Below, piece after piece: positions 25,063 to 32,216 of a stretch of DNA of 32,216 nucleotides. Numbering within the stretch: the first letter of the stretch is position 1; every line of letters starts with the position of its first letter. Both the position numbers and the translations under genes were made by a program. The stretch spans positions 1 through 32,216 of the forward strand of contig CAKZJM010000322.1 of assembly GCA_936943315.1 (NCBI GenBank), in the 5' to 3' direction. The notes beneath the pieces were generated by a model. It made no database searches. It worked only from the letters and a program-made list of their open reading frames with translations, and was not told the origin of the DNA. The DNA comes from an uncultured Methylophilus sp. Its GTDB lineage: Bacteria > Pseudomonadota > Gammaproteobacteria > Burkholderiales > Methylophilaceae.

Positions 25063-26979
25063 ATGATCAGCATACGGTATTACCATTATTTCGACGAAGA
25101 CCTTCTCAGAGCCAGGTATTTCTCGCTCTTGCCTTATGTCCCCGTCGTGATTGTGGCGGCCGTGGTGGCCATGCTTACCCAGATTTCCGTATTTCATGCG
25201 ACTGAGCCATTGCTATGGTCCTTTGTCATCCCCGCGGGGTTGACGGTGGTGTCGGCAGGGGTATTTGTTTACTGGTTTTTTCACCGCAAAGAACAGCCGG
25301 AAAGTATCGTCGTCAGGCAGCGCTTGCAGTTTTTTGCCAGCCTGCTGATCATAGCCGGTGTCAGCACCATCGTCTGCGACCTGCATTTGTTGCAACATTC
25401 TGCCGGCTGTAGCCGCTACTTCCTCATTGTGCAAATGACCCTGTATGGCATCTGCTTTCCATTTTTGCTGGTGAGCCTGGGCCGCCCGGCTTATCTCTAC
25501 AACCTGATGCTGATTGCCACCACCGTGGTCTATCTGCTGTATGCCGATGTGGAGTACGCCCAGCCGTTTGCTTTTATGATTCTGGTGTTTGAGGCAGGCA
25601 TGCTCACGGCCATGAGCCGCCGCAACAAGAGCTTTGACTCGCTGGTTTTCAGCTCACTGCATGCCCAAAAACTGGCCAAGGAAAATGCACGCCTCGCCAA
25701 TGTGGATATCCTGACGGAGCTGCCCAACCGCCGCCAGTTTTTTGCCGCCATCCATGCGCAGTCGCTGGATCATCTCAAAGCAACCGGCTCACGCTTTGCC
25801 ATCGGCATCATAGATCTCGACAAATTCAAGCTGGTCAATGATTCGCATGGTCACCGCGTGGGCGATCTGGTGTTGGTAGAAATTGCCCGGCGGCTGAAAG
25901 AATGTAGCGAGTGCCAGCACCCCATTAGTTTCTATCGGCTGGGGGGCGATGAGTTTGCCTTTCACAAGCATTTTGCCGGAGATGTGGCCGCGCTTAACAC
26001 CCTGGGGCAATCACTGATTCAATCGATAGAACAGCCGGTGACAGTAGAGGGCTTGGTCTTTCACTTGAGTGCTTCTATCGGCATTGCCGTGTTCCCCGAT
26101 GTGGAAGAGTCGACAGAGAAACTGTACGAATATGCAGACTATGCGCTCTACCAGGCCAAGAATAGCGGACGTGGCCATCCCGAAGTGTTTTCTTCGCAGC
26201 ATCTGGGCAGTTTGCAAGCCAGGGTTCGGGTAGAGCGCGCATTACGCGGCGCCGATCTTCACCAGGAGTTTTTTGCCGCCTTTCAGCCAATTGTCAATAC
26301 GATGGTCAAGACGCCCGTCGCCTTTGAGTGTCTGGCACGCTGGCATCACCCCGAGATTGGCTTGGTTAAACCGAATGTCTTTATTCCCGTGGCAGAAAGC
26401 ATCGGCCTCATCTCCAGCATTACCCTGGTGTTGTTTGATAAAGCGATCCAGGCCATGCGTGACTGGCCGGAAGAGGTTGGCTTGTCTTTCAACCTGTCTG
26501 CCAACGACATCACCAATGACAAGGTCATTCATGCGCTGATCCAGAAAGTGGCCGACAGCGGGCTACGTGCACAACGGTTTACCTTTGAGCTGACCGAAAC
26601 GGCCTTGTTGCAAGACTTTGTGTCTACCCGCAAGCATATTGAGCTACTGCGTGAGGCAGGCGTGGCATTGGCGCTGGACGACTTTGGCACCGGTTATTCC
26701 AGCCTGAGCCATGTGCAGGGCCTGCCCTTGAATAAAATCAAGGTGGACAGGAGCTTTGTGCTCGACATAGAAACCAATCCCAAAAGCAGGATGATTGTCA
26801 GCTCTATCCTGAGCTTGTGCCAGGGCATCGGCATAGACTGTGTGGTTGAAGGCGCGGAGACGTCGAGCCAGATTGCGTTGCTACAGTCCATGGGCTGCCA
26901 GATTATTCAGGGCTTTTATTATGCGCAGCCCATGAGCGCCTATGCCATCTCCGACTTTCTGGCGGATACGGCTTCTTAA
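25063..26979 (+). CDS. Membrane GGDEF-EAL protein (638 aa), c-di-GMP turnover
   Basis: About six N-terminal TM segments; 'YRLGGDEFAF'; 'FECLARW', 'NLSAND', 'ELTETALL', 'DDFGTGYSSLSH', 'KVDRSFV', 'MGCQIIQGFYYAQPM'. Confidence 0.93.
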   Translation: MISIRYYHYFDEDLLRARYFSLLPYVPVVIVAAVVAMLTQISVFHATEPLLWSFVIPAGLTVVSAGVFVYWFFHRKEQPESIVVRQRLQFFASLLIIAGVSTIVCDLHLLQHSAGCSRYFLIVQMTLYGICFPFLLVSLGRPAYLYNLMLIATTVVYLLYADVEYAQPFAFMILVFEAGMLTAMSRRNKSFDSLVFSSLHAQKLAKENARLANVDILTELPNRRQFFAAIHAQSLDHLKATGSRFAIGIIDLDKFKLVNDSHGHRVGDLVLVEIARRLKECSECQHPISFYRLGGDEFAFHKHFAGDVAALNTLGQSLIQSIEQPVTVEGLVFHLSASIGIAVFPDVEESTEKLYEYADYALYQAKNSGRGHPEVFSSQHLGSLQARVRVERALRGADLHQEFFAAFQPIVNTMVKTPVAFECLARWHHPEIGLVKPNVFIPVAESIGLISSITLVLFDKAIQAMRDWPEEVGLSFNLSANDITNDKVIHALIQKVADSGLRAQRFTFELTETALLQDFVSTRKHIELLREAGVALALDDFGTGYSSLSHVQGLPLNKIKVDRSFVLDIETNPKSRMIVSSILSLCQGIGIDCVVEGAETSSQIALLQSMGCQIIQGFYYAQPMSAYAISDFLADTAS

Positions 26980-27038
26980 CCCCTCCGGCAGGCATCGGCT
27001 TTAAGCCAGTGGCACAGCCTTAAACGAGTGGGATTGTC

Positions 27039-28223
27039 TTAAAACTGGCGGTTCCAGTGTTGCAGCCAATGTACGGTGGCGGCTTGATCCATCGGCCGGG
27101 CAAAATAATAGCCTTGCCCATAGCGGCAACCCAGCTCGCGCAGGCCGATGGCGGCCATGGTGTTTTCTATGCCTGCGGCAATTGTCTCTATGTTCAGGCT
27201 CTCAGCCAGCTTGAGGGTAGAGGCCACCACTTTTCTTGATTTTGAAGAGATTTCCATGGTGGTGACCAACGACTTGTCTATTTTTAAGCTGGTAAAAGGC
27301 AGGTTTGACAGCCTGCTGACGGACGAATTATTGTTGCCAAAATCATCAATACTTAATTTAAAGCCTTCTTCCCTCAGTTTTGCGAGCGCGTGTTGCGCTT
27401 TATCCGGGTCTTCTGTGGTGGCGGTTTCGGTCAGCTCCAGCATCACCCGTTCTGGTGGCAGGTTGCTGGCCTGGCAGGCATTGACCAGCGTATTGGCGAA
27501 CGCCTGGTTTTGAATGCTCTTGGGCGAGATGTTCATAGAAAACGACAAGGCATTGCCCAGTGAGCGGATAAAATGAAATCCGGTTTCAATGACGATTTGC
27601 GTGAGCAAGTCAATGTGTCCGGTTTTCTCGGCAACCGGAATAAACAGTTCGGGCAGCTTGACGCCCATGACCGGATGGTGCCAGCGCAACAGGCCTTCAA
27701 AGCCAATCACCTTGCCATTCACCAGGTCAATTTGCGGCTGGTAATAGAGGGCAAACTCATGTTGGCGTATGGCCTCCTCTATGGTTTCGGCATCGACAAT
27801 CAAAGACTGCGTGCTGATGTCATGGCCGGTATGTGCATGCAGGTCTACCGACACCTGGTCGGAGAGCATGTTTCTGAGGATGTGCTGGTGGAAAGGGTGG
27901 TGCAGTATGCCGCGGATGTTCAACTGGTATTGGATGGCCGCCAGTTGCACCGCGGGCAGGGCAGCGGTGCCTATGCCACTGGTGAGGATGATGGCAGACT
28001 GGCACTGATGTTGCGCCAGGGTGTGCAGTAACTCCACGCCATGCACCCCAGGCATGAGAATATCAATCGCCAGATGGGAGGGCTCTTCTTCGAGAAAGGC
28101 CGCCAGAAACTGCTTGGCATCATCAAAGATCCTCACTTCGAATCCCAGGCTTTGCGCTTCAGTGGCGATGATGTGGGCGTCGTCCCCCTCATCATCCAGA
28201 ATTAAAAGAGTGTTTGCACGCAT
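27039..28223 (-). CDS. REC-EAL protein with degenerate receiver lysine and EAL loop 6
   Basis: REC 'LLILDDEGDD', 'LAIDILMPGVHG', 'ILTSG', 'ILHHPF'; EAL 'FEGLLRWHHP', 'ELTETATT', 'DDFGNNNSSVS', 'GCRYGQGYYFARPM'. Confidence 0.9.
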   Translation of the reverse strand: MRANTLLILDDEGDDAHIIATEAQSLGFEVRIFDDAKQFLAAFLEEEPSHLAIDILMPGVHGVELLHTLAQHQCQSAIILTSGIGTAALPAVQLAAIQYQLNIRGILHHPFHQHILRNMLSDQVSVDLHAHTGHDISTQSLIVDAETIEEAIRQHEFALYYQPQIDLVNGKVIGFEGLLRWHHPVMGVKLPELFIPVAEKTGHIDLLTQIVIETGFHFIRSLGNALSFSMNISPKSIQNQAFANTLVNACQASNLPPERVMLELTETATTEDPDKAQHALAKLREEGFKLSIDDFGNNNSSVSRLSNLPFTSLKIDKSLVTTMEISSKSRKVVASTLKLAESLNIETIAAGIENTMAAIGLRELGCRYGQGYYFARPMDQAATVHWLQHWNRQF

Positions 28224-28516
28224 ACAGCCATCTCCTCTGTTCGGTTTGTATGAAACGGATAGATGATTTCTTTTTATTTGCCAGTCCCTCCAGCAGCGCT
28301 AAATGGTCTGTATCTCAAGCCGCCCACTGAGAGAAATCGTGCTACTGAGCTAATAAATATTGATATTAATATATTTTTGCATCCATGAGTATAGTCTTAT
28401 CAAGTCGCTCAATGCGCACAGCGCTTAACGATGGAATGCACGGGTTAAAAATGCCAGGAGGCAAGCAGCGGGCTCAAGCAGATGAGGCGCATGTGAACTG
28501 GCGGGGCAGGGAGAAA

Positions 28517-30433
28517 CTACAGCGAGGAAAGTGCCCCGGTCTCTGCCTGTTGCAGATAGGCCTGAATTTGTTCTTTGGCCATGGGTTTGGCAAAGTAATA
28601 GCCCTGAATCCACTGGCAACCCATCGCTTGCAGAAAGCGGACCTGGCTTTCGGTCTCGGCGCCTTCGGCCACACATTCCATATGCATGCCCTGGCACAGC
28701 GCCAGGATAGAGCGGACGATGGTTTGGCTGGTGGTGTTGGTTTCAATGTCCCTGACAAAGCTGCGGTCTATTTTCAGTTTATCCAGCGGCAGGTGTTGCA
28801 CATGGCTTAGGCTGGAGTAGCCAGTGCCAAAGTCATCCAGCGCCACTTTGGCTCCTGCCTGCCTCAGCAAGCCGATATTTTGCCTGGCGGTTTCAAAGTC
28901 TTGCAGCAAAGCGGTTTCGGTGATTTCAAAAATGAACCTGGCGGGCCTTAGCTGGCTGGCCTGCATCATGCTGATCAGGTGCTTAATCACCGCCAGGTTG
29001 GTCACATCGTAGGCGGATAAATTGAAAGACAAACGCATGTGCTCGGGCCAGCTGGACATGGCATGGATGGAGTGGCTGAACATGAGTTTGGTGATGTCGG
29101 TGACTATGCCCAGGCCTTCTGCCACCGGGATAAACAGGGAAGGCGGCACCTCGCCCAGGGTTGGGCTGCGCCAGCGGGCCAGGCTTTCAAAGGCGCCGAC
29201 TTCGCCCACATCAATATCTATAATGGGCTGGAATACCGGATACAACTCGGCATGGATATTGGCCATGCGCAAGGCCTGGTCAATCCGGTTTAATTGCAGG
29301 CGTTCCTGCTCCAGTTCGTCAGAATAGATCTTGAGGTTGCCACGCTCAGTGCGTTTGACATGGTACAAGGCAAAGTCAGCGTGTTCGTATAAATCTTGCG
29401 CCGAGATGTGTTCATCGCAAACGATGCAGGCGCCCATCGACGCCTTGATCACAATCAGCAATCCATCAATGCTGATCGGTTGCGAAATCGACTGGTTGAT
29501 TTCGTAAGCGATTTGCTTGAGCGAGGTATGCTCATCATCGGTCACCAAGTGAAAAGCAAACTCATCGCCGCCCAGACGGTAAAACCGCACTTCTTCGGGC
29601 CTGACCTGCGCCAGCCGCTTGCCTACTTCAACCAGAACCAGATCGCCAATATGATGGCCATGCACGTCATTGACCGGTTTGAAATTATCCAGGTCCAGAA
29701 TGCCTACCGCAAAACACAGGTTAGTTTGCCGGGCCAGGATCAGCTCCTGCTCCACTTGCACAAAAAACTGCCGACGATTGGGCAGTTGGGTCAACACATC
29801 CTGGTTAGCCAGCCGCTGGTTGTCTTTTAATAAAGCCTGGGTTTCATACGTGGCGTTGACCCATTGGTCAAACACCGTACTGCTGGCATGCATGGCCAGC
29901 AGCATGCCAACTTCAAATACCATGATCAATAAAGCAACCAGGGTGGCATGCTCAATCTGGCCGATAAACACACAGGCAATGGCCGATGAAATCATCAATA
30001 TATTGTAGAGATAGGCCGCCGTGCCAATTTTTCTGAGGATAAAGGCGAAGCAAAAGCCATAGAGGGTGTTGTGAAAAATGAGGAAGTAATGCCCGAATTG
30101 ATCGGTGAGCGGGTAAATATACAGGCTGCGCGCAAACGTGATGACCCCGGCAAAAATAAAAATGGCAGAAGCGATATCGAGCCGCCGGTGTATGGCGTGG
30201 ATAGGCGGGTGTTCATTGCGATGCACAAACCAGTAAGCCAGCATCCCCGCACAAAAGAGCATTCTTAATACCGGCGCTGCAATCGCCAGTTTCCAATCCA
30301 CACTGTCTTTTAGCACAATGATTTGTATCGTCAGTGCGCTGATGGCCATGAAAATGGCGACAGGCACATCATTGAGCAGGCTGTTATAGCGCGCTCGCAG
30401 CAATTCATGACTGGTGGTTTTAAAAAATAGCAT
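28517..30433 (-). CDS. Membrane GGDEF-EAL protein (638 aa), paralog of 25063-26979
   Basis: 'YRLGGDEFAFH', 'FESLARW', 'DDFGTGYSSLSH', 'GYYFAKPM'; N-terminal region aligns with the 25063 product. Confidence 0.93.
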   Translation of the reverse strand: MLFFKTTSHELLRARYNSLLNDVPVAIFMAISALTIQIIVLKDSVDWKLAIAAPVLRMLFCAGMLAYWFVHRNEHPPIHAIHRRLDIASAIFIFAGVITFARSLYIYPLTDQFGHYFLIFHNTLYGFCFAFILRKIGTAAYLYNILMISSAIACVFIGQIEHATLVALLIMVFEVGMLLAMHASSTVFDQWVNATYETQALLKDNQRLANQDVLTQLPNRRQFFVQVEQELILARQTNLCFAVGILDLDNFKPVNDVHGHHIGDLVLVEVGKRLAQVRPEEVRFYRLGGDEFAFHLVTDDEHTSLKQIAYEINQSISQPISIDGLLIVIKASMGACIVCDEHISAQDLYEHADFALYHVKRTERGNLKIYSDELEQERLQLNRIDQALRMANIHAELYPVFQPIIDIDVGEVGAFESLARWRSPTLGEVPPSLFIPVAEGLGIVTDITKLMFSHSIHAMSSWPEHMRLSFNLSAYDVTNLAVIKHLISMMQASQLRPARFIFEITETALLQDFETARQNIGLLRQAGAKVALDDFGTGYSSLSHVQHLPLDKLKIDRSFVRDIETNTTSQTIVRSILALCQGMHMECVAEGAETESQVRFLQAMGCQWIQGYYFAKPMAKEQIQAYLQQAETGALSSL

Positions 30434-30734
30434 GGATACTTCAAGTCGTTATTATTTTTGGCTGTTTTATCATAAGCAGACCGGGTAGGTTTCTATTCGC
30501 TGAACAGCAAGCGATAAACTTTCCAATTACGGATTTGCGGCGGCTGAAAACGGGTTCGCGGGCTACCTTTGGTCTTTTATGCGCGCTCACCGGGTCTTTA
30601 GCCCTTGATGCTTAGTCAGGCGTGATTGTACGTTTTTTTAATTGTAAAAAATGGCTTATAGCAGCCAATTATTAAAAAAATGGTTGTAATGAGCCGGGTT
30701 AAAAAGCGAGTTGAAGGCTGTCTCATCTTTTTTT

Positions 30735-30753
30735 AATTGAGAATCAATCTCTT
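30735..30753. promoter_or_regulatory. Candidate Fur box AATTGAGAATCAATCTCTT
   Basis: Dyad GAGAAT/ATCTC resembling Fur boxes; upstream of a FecI-like sigma gene. Confidence 0.5.
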
Positions 30754-30823
30754 ATGCAATTTGTCCGTCATGGCACATGTTTTGCAACCAATACAATGAG
30801 AAATCAAAGTAGGGTGGTGGAAT

Positions 30824-31327
30824 ATGAGCAGCGAAACACTGGCTTGGTGCGGAATCGATTTAAAGTGGGCCTATACCGATGTATTGCGTCGGATTGGTCG
30901 CCGAACGGCTTGTGTGCAACGTGCCAAGGATATTCTGCATGACGCGCTGGTGTTTTTTGCAGTCTCCAGCCATCCGGCGCGGGAAGAATCCCCGCAAGCC
31001 TACCTCAATGGCATCGTTAACCACTTGCTGGTAGACGAGTTCCGCTACCGGACACGGTTTGTCGATGAAGAGCAAATGGACGAAACCGCGCTGATTCTGG
31101 AGTGCACGCCTGAGCAGTTGTATGAAACCCGCCAAAAACTGCATCACCTGCAACGCGTGGTCGATTTGTTGCCAGAAAAATGCCGCCAGGTATTCTGGCT
31201 CTACCATGTCGACGACATGAAGCAACGTGAAATTGCCGTGCAGCTTGATATCAGTGTCAATATGGTCGAAAAACACCTGATTCGCGCCATGCTTGATATC
31301 CGGGCGTTTCAGCAGGCCACGCATTAA
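30824..31327 (+). CDS. FecI-like ECF sigma factor
   Basis: 'SPQAYLNGIVNHLLVDEFRYRTRF' region 2 and 'LPEKCRQVFWLYHVDDMKQREIAVQLDISVNMVEKHLIRAMLDIR' region 4; followed by FecR. Confidence 0.88.
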   Translation: MSSETLAWCGIDLKWAYTDVLRRIGRRTACVQRAKDILHDALVFFAVSSHPAREESPQAYLNGIVNHLLVDEFRYRTRFVDEEQMDETALILECTPEQLYETRQKLHHLQRVVDLLPEKCRQVFWLYHVDDMKQREIAVQLDISVNMVEKHLIRAMLDIRAFQQATH

Positions 31328-31345
31328 CAGCGATGTCTAAGTCTT

Positions 31346-32216
31346 ATGTCTAATCCAAGGTCGATGACACTGAGTGAAATGGCCGCGCGCTGGTACCTGC
31401 GCATGCGCGAACACGCCCACAACCCGCGCGCCAGTGAACATCATGCCTTTGAGCAGTGGCTGGCCGATGATCCCCGCCATAGCGCCGAATATGACAGTAT
31501 CGCCCGCGCCATGCAGCAACTGGATTCTCCCGAAGGCCTCTCGAGACTGGCTGAAGCCGCCGAGCAGCAAGCTTTTTTGGCGAACGAAGCGCGCAGAAAA
31601 ACAAAACAGCGCCGCCTGGCGCAACTTATGGTGGTTTGCTTTATTTGCGTGGCCGGGTTCTTCTCACATCAGCAATACCAGGTCTGGCAGGCCAAGCCCA
31701 CCATGCAAATGGCTGCGCAAAACCCCGTCGGCCAAATTGTCACCAAAACGCTGGATGACGGCACCAAAGTCACCCTCAGTGCCAAGAGTGACATGGAAAT
31801 CACCTATTACCGCCATCAGCGCCATGTCTTGCTCAAAGAAGGCGAAGCCATTTTTGAGGTGACCAAAGACCCTGACCGACCCTTTGTGGTTGAGACCAAC
31901 ACCGCAAAAATCACCGTTCTGGGTACCCGCTTTGCTGTCAATCGGCTAGAAAATCTGGTGCGCGTCAGTGTCGACCATGGCCGCGTCAGAGTAGAGCCAA
32001 CCCTGGAGACTAGTGCTGAGGCCGACCATGCGCCTGATGCTGCAACGGCTGACAACCCGCTGATCACCTCCAGAGAAATCACCAACGGCCAGGTGGTAGA
32101 AGTGTATCCCAATCATGCAATGGTACTGGTCAACCGGCCAGCCTCTGACGCCTTTGCCTTCCTCAACGGCAGGCTGGTGTTCGACCGTGCCGATATCAAC
32201 GAGGGGGCTTATACGG
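31346..32216 (+). CDS. FecR-like anti-sigma/signal transducer, truncated by the window end
   Basis: Own translation from ATG 31346: MSNPRSMTLSEMAARWYLRMREHAHNPRASEHHAFEQWLADDPRHSAEYD..., then one TM and 'DGTKVTLSAKSDMEITYY...GEAIFEVTKDPDRPFVVETNTAKITVLGTRFAVN'. Confidence 0.88.
   Translation, partial: MSNPRSMTLSEMAARWYLRMREHAHNPRASEHHAFEQWLADDPRHSAEYDSIARAMQQLDSPEGLSRLAEAAEQQAFLANEARRKTKQRRLAQLMVVCFICVAGFFSHQQYQVWQAKPTMQMAAQNPVGQIVTKTLDDGTKVTLSAKSDMEITYYRHQRHVLLKEGEAIFEVTKDPDRPFVVETNTAKITVLGTRFAVNRLENLVRVSVDHGRVRVEPTLETSAEADHAPDAATADNPLITSREITNGQVVEVYPNHAMVLVNRPASDAFAFLNGRLVFDRADINEGAYT

Noticed and set aside
31374-31862. 162-aa plus-strand ORF (MKWPRAGTCACANTP...)
   Set aside because: Out of frame with the clear FecR-like reading frame that begins at 31346 and runs to the window end.
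1-32216. CRISPR arrays, transposases, integrases, tRNA and rRNA genes
   Set aside because: No regularly spaced repeats, no recognisable transposase or integrase proteins, and no tRNA/rRNA-like segments seen by eye. Searches with tRNAscan-SE, Infernal and a CRISPR finder would confirm.

Overview
Bacterial chromosomal window, probably from a beta-proteobacterial methylotroph (an inference from gene content only). Main blocks: (1) about 0.8-7.9 kb, minus strand: a nitrogen-scavenging cluster with an FCD-type GntR regulator, AtzG-, AtzE- and AtzH-like proteins, a BiuH/TrtA-like isochorismatase-fold hydrolase, an NCS2-like permease, and an allophanate hydrolase (AtzF) split into two ORFs. No cyanuric acid hydrolase (AtzD) is present. 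By eye, both likely transcription units (atzG and the biuH-like gene) have a sigma54-like -24/-12 element, with a TGTATACAA operator-like site over the predicted start of transcription. The biuH-like promoter also has two tandem NtrC-like sites about 130-150 bp upstream. (2) 7.96-14.3 kb, minus strand: the known ligase-associated DNA repair cluster (exonuclease, ATP-dependent ligase, Lhr-like helicase, PdeM phosphoesterase). (3) 14.75-17.4 kb: FdhF/YdeP-type molybdopterin formate dehydrogenase plus a small partner ORF, then a MocR regulator. (4) 19.8-30.4 kb: a signalling block with a CHASE3/PAS/GAF hybrid kinase, a single-domain receiver, a REC-HD-GYP protein, two paralogous 638-aa membrane GGDEF-EAL proteins and a REC-EAL protein with degenerate motifs. 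(5) 30.8 kb to the end: a FecI-like sigma factor and a FecR-like anti-sigma factor cut by the window edge. No rRNA, tRNA, CRISPR array or transposase was recognised. All site calls are manual pattern matches and were not scored by software.
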